A stretch of DNA of 64,000 nucleotides from Phragmites australis (Eukaryota > Streptophyta > Magnoliopsida > Poales > Poaceae). The stretch lies in assembly GCF_958298935.1 (NCBI RefSeq), contig NC_084941.1, positions 11,320,001 through 11,384,000 of the forward strand, in the 5' to 3' direction. Below are positions 1-11,559 of this stretch, piece after piece. Below the pieces are notes generated by a model. The model made no database searches, was not told where the DNA came from, and worked only from the letters and a program-made list of their open reading frames with translations. Position 1 is the stretch's first letter; every line of letters starts with the position of its first letter. Made by a program: the position numbers and the translations under genes.

Positions 1-1196
1 TATGGTGGAACTAGCTCTGGAGCTGGTGGTGCCTGAGGAGGAACATTATCTTGAGAAGGAACATGCTGATCTCCCTGAGCTGCAGAAACACCCTGACTTT
101 CCTGACCTCTATGATAAATATTGGGATTCACCCATGTGCTTTGTCTCACAAGAGGTTTTACAAAAGTTGGACTTCATGAGGATAAGTGACATGATGTATG
201 GAGCAAAATACCGATTGGGAGTGATGCTCACAGTGATATCATCAATTGACTTCAGAATAAATTTTATCACATCAATCTTGTGCCTATTCATAATGTGATC
301 TTCAGAATAAATTTGATCACCATTTTCACTTTTAGGAGCAAAAGTGGTTCTCACAATCTTGTTGATCGTTGCATGTAGCACCTTCAATCCATTCACTGTT
401 CTAAGGGTGACTTTTGAAACTACACCTAGTGTCTCATAGTAAGTGATGCATAAATCCTCAGTCACAGTTGGTTCTTGAAACACATCAATGGATTCATATA
501 CAATATCACAGGGAATTCATACATCATTTGTAAACTCCCTAATGTAGCCTCATATTTTGGGGATCCGGTCATCTATTCAATCTTCTGACTCTCCTGTGCA
601 ACTTCAACAGTTGCATAGAATTGCCGTAAACTCCCTAATGTAGCCTCATATTTTGGGGATCCGGTCATCTATTCAATCTTCTGACTCTCCTGTGCAACTT
701 CAACAGTTGCATAGAATTGCCTCATGATAGTAGCATTCCAATAACACTTGAAATTCACAAGTTCATAAAGACCTAATTCTTGAAAGATTTTAGCAAGGCC
801 ATTCATGTTGCGCTGTCCTCTCACATATTACCAATCAATTCATTTTTGCTCATAGATGGTCTTTTTCAGAATGTGACCATAAAAAGTATCTTGTTGCAAC
901 ATGGTATAGAACTGAGAGTGAGTGACATTATTATCTAGAGCATATTGATAGACACTTCTAGCTCTAGTATACTCAGCAGCAGTCCAAGATTTTCTATAGC
1001 CACTGTAAGCTTGATGATTGATTCCCTCATCCTCATCACTAGCATCATGCATATCATGATCACTGACATTTCCAGCAAAAGATGAGGATTCCTCACCAAT
1101 ATTGCCTTGAGGAGGAATCCAGCTAGAGTCCTAAGGATGATCATCAGAGTCTAACTCTACAAATCTCCTCTTTGGCTTGGTTCAGCTAGCAAACAT
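1..1196 (-). pseudogene. Extra (env-like) ORF downstream of pol in Sirevirus-1, decayed
   Basis: The frame opens at an ATG at 1,196 (followed soon by a stop) and continues through an acidic, lysine/arginine-rich start, a stretch 1,052-840 rich in Tyr and Gln, and a segment around 830-720 with the wording YELVNFKCYWN and FYATVEV. The 483-109 segment is the longest open piece (124 codons). This pattern resembles the plant-specific 'putative transposon protein' ORF found after pol in many grass Sireviruses; its function is unknown, and 'env-like' is only a label. A perfect 96-bp duplication at 530-721 and several stops break it. It continues beyond the window. Family assignment rests on remembered resemblance and position after pol, so it is moderate. 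Confidence 0.5.
530..721. repeat. Perfect 96-bp tandem duplication
   Basis: Bases 530-625 are repeated without mismatch at 626-721, both starting GTAAACTCCC and ending AGAATTGCC. The unit lies within the decayed Sirevirus ORF. The absence of mismatches implies a duplication much younger than the surrounding decay, or a sequencing/assembly artefact. Confidence 0.97.
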
Positions 1197-1650
1197 CTTG
1201 GTCAATTTTTGTCCAAGTCCATTTCCAGCGATGTAAAGGGAAATGGATGATGTACAATGAAACAAGAAGGCAACTTCTGCTGTCTATGCTAGCAGTCAAA
1301 CCGGCACAACCCGCGGTTTGAACGTGAGCATGCAACATATTCAAATTGATGGATTTTGAAGAAATTTTAGGTTTCAACTGATCAAATTTTGAGGATATCG
1401 TAATTTGGATACCAACAACCCATTCCAACTAATTTCACCTCAAGTCCATGGCTCAAAGATAGATCTTATCTTTTAACCCTAAGTATATATAGCCCTACAA
1501 TCCATAGGGAAAAGGAAGAGGAATCAAGGAAATATCAAGAGGCCACGATCGAGGAGTCCACGGTGAGACCGGAGATGCTCTCGGAGTCACCAGGGACTAA
1601 GGAGTGAGCTTCCTTGAGATGGCACCGAGCGCACGTGTGTGTGTATGTGT

Positions 1651-1692
<42 letters not shown>

Positions 1693-2159
1693 ACAAGTTG
1701 TTTTGGATTGGATGGGGACCGAAGGAAATAGACAAAGAAGAAAAGAGTCGGTCCCACTTAGATTCGGCGCTAGCGGTCAGACCGGGAATTGGGGTGGTCA
1801 GACTGCTGGAGCAGTAGAGGCCAAAATCTCTCTATATACGTCTGGCGGTCAAACCGGTAGCTAGGTGTTCAAACTGCTGGAACCAGAGAACTCCAAATTT
1901 TCAGGATTTTAGATAGGAAGTAGGATTTTGAGATAGCATGTATAAACTTATGATTTTTGATTGCTCCACTACCAATACAAATCAATCATAACTATAGATG
2001 GAGTATCTTAAATCGAAATAATGCATCAATTTTGTATGTTCAAGAGAAAACTTAGCATATGGAATATGAGCATCTAATCCATTAAATGATGCTAGAACAC
2101 AAAAATGCACAAACACCATGTTCTCATAGTTTCAAGCAATATTTGAGAAGTCAATAACA
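1197..2159. other. Non-coding spacer between extra ORF and pol of Sirevirus-1
   Basis: No convincing reading frame. It contains several short palindrome-like motifs of the form GCGGTCAGACCGG (around 1,768, 1,795 and 1,847), typical of non-coding parts of grass Copia elements, and an AG microsatellite at 1,652-1,691. Open frames across the microsatellite encode only Arg-Glu repeats and are not genes. Confidence 0.5.
1652..1691. repeat. (AG)n microsatellite
   Basis: About 20 uninterrupted AG units, preceded by a GT-rich stretch. Confidence 0.98.
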
Positions 2160-3602
2160 TTAACTTCTCAATTTGCAAAAATGACTCTCATCTAGGGGTT
2201 TGGTGAAGATATCCACCAATTAATCTTCGGTCCTCACACTATCTTCTAGAATATCGCCTTTGCTCACATGATCTCTAAGAAAATGATGGCGAATGTCAAT
2301 ATATTTGGTTCTAGAGTATTGGACTAAGTTTGTAGCTATTTTCACGGCACTCTTATTATCACAAAATAGAGGCACGATTTTGAATTTAACTTCATAATCT
2401 AATAAGATTTGCCTCATCCATAGCAATTAAGCATAACAACTACCCACGAAAACATATTCCACCTTAGCTATAGATAGAGTTACAGAATTTTGTTTCTTGA
2501 ATGACAATAAAACTAACGATCTTCCTAGAAATTAGCAACTTCTGGAGGTGATTTTTCTATCTACTTTACAACCCACATAATTGGAATCTGAATATCTGAT
2601 TAACTCAAACTTAGTACCTTTTTGGTACCAAAGTCCTATACTAGAAGAGTATTTCAAATATCTTAAAATGCACTTAATGGCTATTAAATGAATTTCTTTA
2701 GGTGATGCTTGAAACCTTGCACGCATACACAGACTAACATGATATCGGGTCTAGATGCGGTAAGGTAAAGCAAACTACCAATCATTGATCTATAAAGCTT
2801 TAAATCAATCGATTTACCTCCCTCATCAAGATCAAGATGACCATTTGTTGCAAAGGGAGTTTTGATAGGCTTTGTATATGCTATACCAAACTTTTTCAAT
2901 AAATCCTTCGAATATTTGGTTTGGCTAATAAATGTCCTATCTTTGAGTTGCTTGATTTGAAGTCAAAGGAAGAAACTCAATTCTCCAACCATAGACATTT
3001 TAAATTCTCTAGACATTATTTCTCCAAATTGCTCACAAAAATCTTGGTTAGTAGAACAAAAAATGATGTCATCAACATAAACTTGATATACAAAAAATCA
3101 TTTGCAATGAATTTAGTGAACAAGGTAATAACAACTTTCCAACTTTGAAGCCTTTCAAAACAAGAAAATATGTAATTCTCTCATACAACACATGTGGGGC
3201 TTGTTTAAGGCCATAGAGAGTGTTAGAGAGTTTATACATATTATTATGCTTCTTAGGATCTTCAAAATTTGGAGGTTGTTCAACAAAAATGAGTTCACTA
3301 ATTTTACCATTTAAGAAAGAAGTTTTTACATCCATTTGATATAACTTGATATTATGAGATGAAACAAATGCAAGTAAGATTCTAAAAGCCTCAAGTCTAG
3401 CTACGGGAGTGAAAGTTTCATCAAAACCCAAACCTTCGACTTAAGTATATCATTGTGCAACCAATCTTGCTTTATTTCTTACTACAACTCTATCTCCATC
3501 TTGAAAGACCTATTTTGTACCGATTACATTGTGATCCCTTGAATTTGGTCTTTCTACTAATTTCCATACATCGTTGCGGGTGAAGTTGTTTAAATCTTCA
3601 TG
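2160..3602 (-). pseudogene. Copia reverse transcriptase and RNase H (Sirevirus-1, 3' part of pol)
   Basis: On the minus strand the pieces come in the order expected for Ty1/Copia pol: a start related to LNNFTRNDVWKLVE, then a segment containing LYQMDVKTSFLNG and LYGLKQAP, the YVDD catalytic box at 3,079-3,068, a segment with LYRSMIGSLLYLTASRPDI, an RNase H part with YSDSNYVGCKVDRK, then IDIRHHFLRDH and the terminal IFTKPLDE, ending at a stop at 2,162-2,160. The YVDD box is intact, but several stops and frameshifts (for example near 3,070, 2,900 and 2,730) make it a pseudogene. The 5' continuation is at 12,692-12,547, on the other side of the CACTA insertion. Confidence 0.92.
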
Positions 3603-3828
3603 CATCACTACAACAGAAGTGGTCATCCGTCCCAGGTCATCAGTGCTACCTAGGCTAGAACCAACACAGATGTAGTATAAATGCTTATTCTTAATATCCC
3701 ATGCTCGCTCAATGATTGAGCCAGTTGAACCGACACTGGTACTTAGTATCAGTGCCGGTTCGTGTTACGGGTCGGCACTAATAAATGTACAGCATAAAAG
3801 AGGCACCTTCTTCTCCCCTAAGCTCGAA

Positions 3829-4597
3829 CACTACTAGAGAATAAATTTGTATAGACGGTTCGAAAACCCCGTGTGGAACACTTTTTCAAACCGCCTGTAA
3901 TAAGAGTCTGTACAAATTAGATTTGTACAGACGGGTTTTGAACAATATGTACAAATGATAGTACAGATGGTTCCAAATTAGAATCGTCTGTACTAAATTT
4001 TCTAGAGCTAAAAAAATCCAAGAAATAATTTTCCTACCCACACCAGCCCCCTAATGCTATTATGTATGTGCGATCGCAAGTCACGCGATTTTTCATGCGA
4101 AATAACACGCGTGCGTTTTTCGGGATTCGAACCCACAACCTATAACCTCGCATGAAGCTTCCTTACCATCTTATGTATCATTGAATGTTGAACATTACAT
4201 GAAAATAATCTATATAATAGATACGCTCCAAATGAGTGGGACACTAATAGTACAGATGGTTCCAAGTTTGAAACCATCTGTACTATCCATTTGTACAAAT
4301 ATTTCTAGTTTGGAACCATCTGTACTAGTACTACCTATAGTACAAACGATTCTAAACTAGAATCATCTGTACAAATGGAACAATATAGACGGTTCTAGTT
4401 TGGAACCATCTGTACTATTAGTACAGACAGTTGTAGTTTATAACTGTCTATACTATAGCGTACCACTTTGTTGGAACTGCTTGTTGTCGTTTTCTCAGAC
4501 GGTTCTAGTTTGAAGCCGTCTGTGCTATCCTTTGTATAGATGACTTTGTAGATCCGTTTGTATAAGGGTATCCCACTAAATAGATTCTGTAGTAGTG
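3829..4597. mobile_element. Non-autonomous CACTA element, 769 bp, nested
   Basis: The left end is CACTACTAGAGA and the right end TTCTGTAGTAGTG; the 3-bp target duplication GAA is present on both sides (3,826-3,828 and 4,598-4,600). Both subterminal zones contain many direct and inverted copies of a motif like TACAGACGGTTC, as at 3,850-3,990 and 4,245-4,520. There is no coding capacity. It lies in the 5' subterminal part of the larger CACTA element and is therefore younger. Confidence 0.92.
4080..4175 (-). other. tRNA-like (pol III promoter-like) module inside the small CACTA
   Basis: On the minus strand, an A-box-like stretch AGATGGTAAGGAAGC (rc of about 4,157-4,172) is followed about 25 bases later by GGGTTCGAATCCC (4,134-4,122), which fits the tRNA B-box consensus GGTTCRANYCC. 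No complete cloverleaf or acceptor stem is visible. It may be a SINE or tRNA-gene remnant captured by the element. Confidence 0.45.
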
Positions 4598-4600
4598 GAA

Positions 4601-5344
4601 CAAAAGAGAGAGGAGCTCTGTTCTGCTTAGCTCCTACCATTTTTGTCCAACTTTGCGTTTGGAGACTTCAAAATTTAGGGGAATCTACATGCCCAATGTG
4701 CTCCATGGTTACTAAGATGATCTATATTTTATTTTTTACTTAGATTCACTTATTAGATTTCTCTAGATTTAAACGTATGTGATTGCTCCATGGAGATGAA
4801 TTTTGGGAGGAGCTAGAGCTCAAATTGAGCTTTAATTGAGTAAAAATTACATTTTTCTCATTATGGAGCACATAGAGATGATCTACATTTCATTTGTGGT
4901 TAGATTTATTTGATAGATTGCTCTTGATTTGGAAGTATGTGATTATGCCATGGTGACCTAGATCTCCAATTTTCTAGTAGTGATTTAAGAAAAAAAGATT
5001 AAAATCACCTTTAAATAGATTAAAACCTAGCTCCAATTTTCTAGTAGTGAATTAGGAAAAAAAGATTAAAATCACTTCTAAATAGATCAACATATTGAAT
5101 TTGAATATTGTGCTATAGGGATGGCACATCCACCTGCTAGTCGCAAGCGGACGCAACAACATTTAGAAGGTGGGTCCTTCGACCCGGGCCAAGTGCTGGA
5201 AGGTGATGGACCCTCTAACATGGAGCAGTCCTCAAGAGAGAGGAAACTCAATAAATTAGATGTGCATTTTGAAATATTGGATGGTTATCAGTTCAATGGT
5301 TTTTTAATGATTGCTAAAATTTAATGATAATCATAAATTTGCAG
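4601..5344 (+). other. 5' leader of the large CACTA; no recognised gene
   Basis: AT-rich, with repeated segments starting CCATGG. One 67-codon open frame (5,121-5,324, starting MAHPPASRKR) is present; I do not recognise it, and it may be the eroded leader of the transposase gene. A 67-bp imperfect tandem repeat lies at 4,964-5,097. Confidence 0.4.
4964..5097. repeat. 67-bp imperfect tandem repeat (2 copies)
   Basis: Copies at 4,964-5,030 and 5,031-5,097 both begin CTCCAATTTTCTAGTAGTGA and share the run AAAAAAAGATTAAAATCAC; they differ at several positions, mostly in the last 20 bases. Confidence 0.85.
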
Positions 5345-7464
5345 ATGGACTGGACATGGATATACAATGAATGTACAAGGCTGACCGTCATGGCATAGAG
5401 TTCTTTCATGGCATGGGGGCTTTTTTAGGGCTATCGCAGTGTACATGAAGCTAAAAACCAATCGTAATGATCACTATATATGATGTCCATGCATTGATTG
5501 CAAGAATGAGAAACAGTTCTCACACATAGAACAGATTCATGCACACTTGTTTCACATGGGTTTCAAGCTTGGCTATATCTGCTAGATCGAGCACGGTGAA
5601 CATGAGGAGGTTGTGCATGAAGAGGAGCCCACAATCGAAGAAGACGGAGGCAACGATATGACAACAAACGAAGATATTGATATGTTGGCATTCAAAGATA
5701 CTTTTATCGGCAACGATGATGGTGACCTAGATTAAATGTTGTGCATTGCGGAGGGAGACTTTACTAGTGATAAGAAATATGAAAAGTTCTATCATATGAT
5801 AGAGGACTATAAAATACCAATGTTCCTGGGCTATAAGAAAGAGAATAACAAGCTACATATTGTGCTGGCTTTGCTGCAAATGAAGTTTAGTAATGGCTGG
5901 TCTGATAAGGGCTTCAATGAGTTGTTACGATTCTTGAGGGACTTGCTTCCAGAGGGCAACGAGTTGCCTAAAAACATGTACCACTCCAAGTAAATTGTAC
6001 GACTGTTGGGGTTAGAAGTAGAGAAAATACATGCATATCGAAACAACTGCATGTTGTATCACAATGAGGATGCAGACTTGGAAGCGTGTCGTATTTGCGG
6101 TTTATCACGGTACAAGCGTAATGTTAATGATATTGATAGCGATGACATAGGGGAGAAGAGTAAGGATAAAAGACCCTCCGCTAAGATGGTTTGATATTTT
6201 TCTATAATCTCCCATTTGAAGCGATTGTTTGCCAAGAAAGCGAATGCTGAGTTGATGCGATGGCACACCAAAGGGTGCAAGAAATACAGAATGCTTAGAC
6301 ACCATGCTGATGGAATGCAATAGAGGAATTTCGATACAAAATACAAGAAATGCAAAGTTGAATTGAGGAATATAGGGTTTGGGTTGAGTACGAATGGGAT
6401 GAATCTTTTTGGCAACATAAGCAATAGTCATAGCACTTGACCCATGACTCTCTATATCTACAACATTCCATCTTGACTATGTATGAAACGTAACTTCCTT
6501 ATGATGCATTTGTTGATAAGTGGGCCGAATCAACCTGGCAACAATATCATGTGTATCTCCAACCATTGCTTGAATATCTCCTTGTACTTTGGAATGACTA
6601 CAAATGTCAGCATTTCACCCTACGCGCAATACTGTTTGTAATGATCCAAGCTTGGCCTGCTCTTGCTAACCTATCAGGACATACTTTAAAAGGCTACAAT
6701 GGATGCGTTATGATGCTTGGACGAAACAAGGGGGTTGTGGCTGAAGAACTGTAAGAAAATGGTCTACATGAGTCACTATAGGTTTCTACGCCCGGATCAC
6801 CCATACCACAGGAATAAAAGAGCTTTTGATGAGATAGTGGAAACTCATCGAGCTCTGAAGGTTCACATTGGGGAACAAGTATAAGATAGTAAAGAAGCTT
6901 AGAGTTGTCCTTGGAAAGGGGAAAGGCAGTACAAAATTTCCTGTTGGAAAACTCGCTCCTATGTTTAAAAAGAGATCAACTTTTTGGAACCTACCTTATT
7001 GGAAGCACTTGATGGTCCAACACGCAATTAACATCATGCATGTGGAGAAGAACGTGTTTGACAGCTTGATTTGTACGTTACTAGACATACCTGATAAAAC
7101 AAAAGATACACTCAATGCACGGTTGGATCTAAAAGATATAAAGCTAAGGACAATTCTGCATCCTAAAATTCTAGCAATGGGGCAAACGAACTTCCCACGG
7201 CTTGCTATACCCTAAGAAAGGAAGAGAAGATCAGCATGTGCAATTGCTTGTATGGAATCAAAGTTCCGATCGGTTACTCCTTCAACGTAAAGAGATTAGT
7301 GAACATGAAAACTTTGAAGGTAGTTGCGATGGAGTCCCATGATTGTCATATGATGATGATATAGTTGATTGCTGTTGCAATTAGAGGTATTCTGTCAGAT
7401 AAAGTCCGATACCCAATCATAAAATTGTGTTTATTTTTCAATACAATTTCATAAAGAAATGGTT
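5345..7464 (+). pseudogene. TNP2-type CACTA transposase, decayed
   Basis: Reading from an ATG at 5,345 (MDWTWIYNE), pieces across all three frames match the order of plant TNP2 transposases: a CWIEHGEHEE-like stretch (about 5,580), a coherent block 5,736-6,194 ending with CRICGLSRYK, a block with GMNLFGNISNSHS (about 6,395), LCMKRNF and SGPNQPGNN (about 6,480-6,550), HPYHRNKRAFDEIVE (about 6,800), then 6,868-7,215 with KRSTFWNLPYWK and MHVEKNVFDSLI, and finally IRGILSDKVRYPI (about 7,385). At the normally DGFN-like position the sequence reads NGMN, so a conserved acidic residue appears lost. Many stops and shifts rule out activity. Similarity ends abruptly at about 7,464, where antisense Ulp1 sequence begins. 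Confidence 0.88.
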
Positions 7465-7473
7465 AGGTTTTAC

Positions 7474-7931
7474 CTTTGTAGTGAGTCAATGACGGGTTTG
7501 TAGGTTTCTTTTGGATTATTTTGTGAGTCAAAAACAACGATCTTGCTGATGTCTAGCTGGATGACAAGGAGGATCCAGTGATAACTATACATAGGTCATC
7601 ATAGGTTAGTTGGTCCTAATTTCTAACTATGTATTGCTCAAAAAAGTAGAACATTTATGGATGGAAACACATACCCAAAGTGGTAGGGCAAAAATATGTA
7701 TTTCTTCAATTGTAGTTCTATAATACACTTCAATGCATAGTCCTCAGTTCCTTTTGGATCGGATTGCATGATTGTCGGGTTTACATGATGTGGGTCAATG
7801 AATCCCACATAGTCGATGCCCACTGTCCTGTATCTTTGTACCTCTATTCTACATAAGGAATAAGTTAAGACATTCAATCCAATAGTACATGAATGTATAT
7901 TGTGAATTATACGTGCCGGTCCTAGCCACAA
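7474..7931 (-). pseudogene. Ulp1/C48-like protease fragment of a CACTA element, with an intron
   Basis: On the minus strand, exon 1 (7,931-7,675) includes YVGFIDPHHVN and KKYIFLPYHFG. A 90-base intron (7,674-7,585, GTATGT...TATAG) follows, and exon 2 (7,584-7,474) gives HWILLVIQLD and YKPVIDSLQ, ending at another GT donor. Joined phase-correctly, the fragment reads across the conserved PYHF-HWIL junction that holds the catalytic His of Ulp1-like cysteine proteases carried by plant CACTA elements. It runs opposite to the host element's transposase and starts close to the unpaired CACTA terminus at 8,084, so it probably comes from a second, inverted CACTA fragment. Stops upstream and the missing C-terminus make it non-functional. 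Confidence 0.8.
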
Positions 7932-8084
7932 ACCGGCACTAATAGTGACTATCAGTGCCGGTTCTTAATTCCTCAGTGGCTGTTCGCTTGTGGGAGTTTA
8001 AGAATCGGCATTGATACGTCAACAGTTCCGGTTACTGTTGAACCGGCACTGATGGACCGGCACATGTGGTGTTCTGTAGTAGTG
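7932..8084. other. Unpaired CACTA terminus with subterminal repeats
   Basis: Ends in TTCTGTAGTAGTG at 8,084 and carries repeats such as CAGTGCCGGTTC and ACCGGCACTGAT, as expected for a CACTA 3' end. The following three bases are GGA and I found no matching left terminus nearby, so the other end was lost or rearranged. Confidence 0.6.
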
Positions 8085-9339
8085 GGAGTGATATAAGAAC
8101 TTTTAATTAAAAGAGGTTTAAGGGAGAGTTATTATTGGCATATCTAGGCATGATGCCATTTTTGCTGCCTTTGACAGAGTTATGAAGCTTGTAGGCTTGT
8201 AATTTGACCTGTTGGTGGTGCGACAGAATAGGTTCATAATTCATATGCCATACTACTTTTTGGTGAATATGCTCTTACAATTTGGACATCCGATTGGCAT
8301 ACCTATGACGGTAGTCCTTGTTTGATAAGTGGCTATTGGAACAGTGCAGAACTTGTTTTGAAAACACAGAACAGTACAAATATTTGTCTTCCCAAATATG
8401 GTCATATGACAGCAAGGAGGATACAGATAGAACTAATTAAACATGTTACCATGATTCCATCTAATTCTAGTTGCTAAAGCTGAAAAGTTGTTTGTGCACG
8501 CAATCCGTATATTTGAACAGACACGGCTGCCAGCTTTGTTCTCTCCTTTCCCCCCCTCCGTTTGACTGATGTAGTATTATTTTACCTCGTAGCAATTTCT
8601 TTCTAGATTTCATGTCTATAGCTAAACTGATCTAGTATTGTTTTACCTTGCAGCTCAGTTGTGAAGTTTCACTTGGAAGATCTTGGTGGCCTGAAGATTT
8701 TGGTTCTGCTGCAACTGGTAGGATTATCTGGTTGTGGCAAGGTGTTAAGGCAGTTGAATTAGTATGGCTAGCATTTTATTCATTCTCACAAACGCAGAAA
8801 ATATCTAGGATCAATAATTTGGGCTTATTTTTTTTCTCTAAAAAATGGTTTAATTTTTGGCTTTCAGTGTCTCAATCGTTGTAACTGCACTCAAGGTTAA
8901 TCTACTATGTTCAAGATGGGACTAGTATGTATATATAGCTTTGTTATTTTTTTCTGTTTGTGTAATTTATATCAGTCATTTGAGATGAAAATCGTAGTAA
9001 AATTGTGAAAACTGGCCTAAATTACAAGCAATCTGTAACTTTCCCACCGTCTCCTACCAAAGACAATTTGAACGGCTACCTTCTTTTTAGTTGTGTTCTT
9101 ATGAAATTTATGTATGTGCACTCGGGCTACACCTTAGTGTACATATTCTTGTGTAAATATTTTGATAATTGTGGGGATGATCATGAGGACGATAATAAAT
9201 GTGTGTGTGGAAGCCATCAATAACAACTTTGATTTGATCCAATTCTTTTTCTCAAATGTTTGTCATCCATTTAAGTGGACAGACAAATAGAAATTTGAAT
9301 ATATCAAATTTTTATGTAGGAATGGTATGTACAAAATCA
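8085..9339 (+). other. Unrecognised segment inside the CACTA; possible captured host sequence
   Basis: No similarity to CACTA proteins. A T-rich tract ending TTTTACCTTGCAG (to about 8,652) is followed by a 62-base coding-like stretch and a GTAGG at about 8,715, which looks like a small exon between introns. One frame gives FHLEDLGGLKILVLLQL, vaguely leucine-rich. CACTA elements are known to carry host gene fragments, but the source here is not identified. Confidence 0.3.
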
Positions 9340-10785
9340 ACTCGTCATCCATGGACATGCCCCCCGATACAAGGTCCTTCATCTGACTAGGATCCAACCT
9401 CGGATGATGCTACGAAGCAAGGCGGTAGCCTGAGTGCATACCTCAACTTTATTCAACCTGACAATGATGCTCTGGAGGGTTTGACAAATGATGACGAGCT
9501 AGAGGGTCCGACCATTGATGATGCTCTGGTGGATCAGTCGTCCGAAGAACCGAGGTGTGGCCGAGGTCCAGCAAGATGCATGAAGAACGTTTTGTCATCA
9601 CGGAGTTCGATTCAGCCAGGGAGCCCTTAAAACCTTTAGATGTAGCGGGACCGTTCAAAATAGCATGCGAATGTCTTGTAAGTACAAAGTTGCAATCACT
9701 TATAGAACATAGAGAGACAAACGAGGTGACAAGTGGCGGTTCTCGATAGCATCATAGAATTTATGTGGGGTAAGTTGTTGCAAAAGTTTTTAAAGCATCA
9801 GACCATAGTCATGAAGGATGCAACATGGCCATAGCGAACCATCAGACTATATTCATAATGGGCAAAAAATTTAAGAATTTTAAGGGTAAATTATGTAGAA
9901 ATTATCACTTTAAGGGTTGAATGCCAGACTGAGATGATTATCTGATGGTGAAAGATTTTTGAAATGATTTTGTGAAGTATAGGGATTTAGAGGAAGCAAA
10001 AAAGATAAGTGAAGCAAACAAGGTCAACTCCAAGAAGAACTTATATCCCCCACAGAACCGGCTCGCACGGGTAAGTGAAGAAACTTGATGAGTTGGAGAA
10101 GATGAAAGAAGACGTAACCAAAAGTGATATCAAACCTATGATGATTGAGTGGATTCCACAAGCGAAGAACTACTTGTATGGGAGAGGGATGACTCTTGTG
10201 ACTGATGGAAGCTTATGCTTCAAAAGTGAACTAGAAAAGGAAGTCACACAAAAGATTAGAGACGCCCACACCTACTCTTCCCAGGGATCTTTCCAAGCAG
10301 ATAGGGAGAACAACGAGCTAACCTTGGCACTGGGAAACAAGGAGCACACTGGTCGCACACGAGGCAAGAGTTTGAGTCCTTGGAAGGTTAGATTTGAACA
10401 AAACGCAGACACATACAAGATAGGAAGAAAATAAAATATGTCAGAAGTGATGGAACTTCTAAAAGAAGAGCTTGCAGAGGAGAGACGGATGACAGACACT
10501 AAAATAGCAGCAGCTATTTAGTAAGCTAGGCAAGAACAATTAATCGTCTCAAATTATGCTTTGATGACGAGCCTTGGTGGTCCTCGGAGCAGCTGCATGT
10601 CCATAGGGCTTCCAGGAGAAGCCTTAATCTGTCACCCCGTGGACGAGATCACAAAAAGCATACCATGCAAGCTTTTCATGCCCACCTTGGGTGTTCCCAC
10701 CACGGTGGTTAGGGGGCTAGCTGAGCTAGCAATGGGTGAAAAGGGTTCTCTTCAACGACCGCCTGATACCACAGGGATACGCTAG
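9340..10785 (+). pseudogene. Second CACTA-encoded protein region (Transposase_24/Ptta-like), decayed
   Basis: Pieces across frames include RFVITEFDSAREPLKPLDV (about 9,585-9,645), KDFXNDFVKYRDLEEAKK (about 9,950) and a clean block at 10,075-10,434 (119 codons) with WIPQAKNYLYGRGMTL, FQADRENNELTLALGNKEH and GRTRGKSLSPWK. The RENDELTxALxxxEHPGRxRG pattern is typical of the non-transposase protein of grass CACTA elements (Pfam Transposase_24 type). The role in transposition is poorly defined and may involve binding of subterminal repeats. The frame is broken by numerous stops. Downstream to 11,560 only scattered, repetitive Lys/Pro-rich pieces continue. Confidence 0.7.
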
Positions 10786-11559
10786 GGTACATATGGACAG
10801 TTATTACATGCATACCGTAAAAGTAATTTGGATTACCCTGGAGAGGTACGGAAAAGGAGGCTATGAAAAAACTTAGGCCATTACATCCTGTGGCGCAAGC
10901 ATGACATAGTGTTGGCGTAGACACATATGAGTTTGGGTCTAGTTCAGAGTCATCGGGCACACCCAGAAGATCTCCACCTTCTCCGTCGTCATCTCCACAA
11001 CCACCAAGAAGATCTCCAACCCCTTCGTTGCCACTGCTTATCCCACTTCAGAAGCTGGTAGCACCTGCACAATCTTAGAAGTCGATGCCATCTCAGAAAT
11101 CGACTTCGTTACAGTAGCGAGCACCAACTAAGAAGTGGTAGGCAACATCTAAGAAGCTGGCATCTCCTTTGTCTTTTAAAAAAACTGATGAGGATATCAT
11201 AAGGGAAATGAATGCAGTGTCACTGCACACCTCAAACATGCTGAGTCAAAGAAGAGTGCTATCGATCCAGCAATGGTCGCCAAGTTTCTTCGGAATTTGG
11301 CCAAACCTGTGGACCCACTACCAAATCTAACTACGCACGCATCATGGGTAAAAAACAATTGAGGGAGGCATTGTGCAAGAAGGTAAAAAAACAAAGAGTG
11401 CTAGAATAGGAAGAATTAGAAAGAAACTATCTAATTGAGGCTGGAATCACAAAAGAAGCACTTGATGATGAGTCTAAGGTTGAAAAAGCAAAACCTAGAT
11501 GGCAATTTAAGCTTGGCAAACCACTGGTCGAGCCCCTGTCGAAGCTATCAACCCAAATA

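Noticed and set aside
1535..1864. Open frames with Arg-Glu or Ser-Leu runs
   Set aside because: Products of the AG/CT microsatellite.
7473..7480. GTAGTG as a CACTA 3' end
   Set aside because: It falls inside the coding part of the antisense Ulp1 exon (codons for DSLQ), so it is coincidental.
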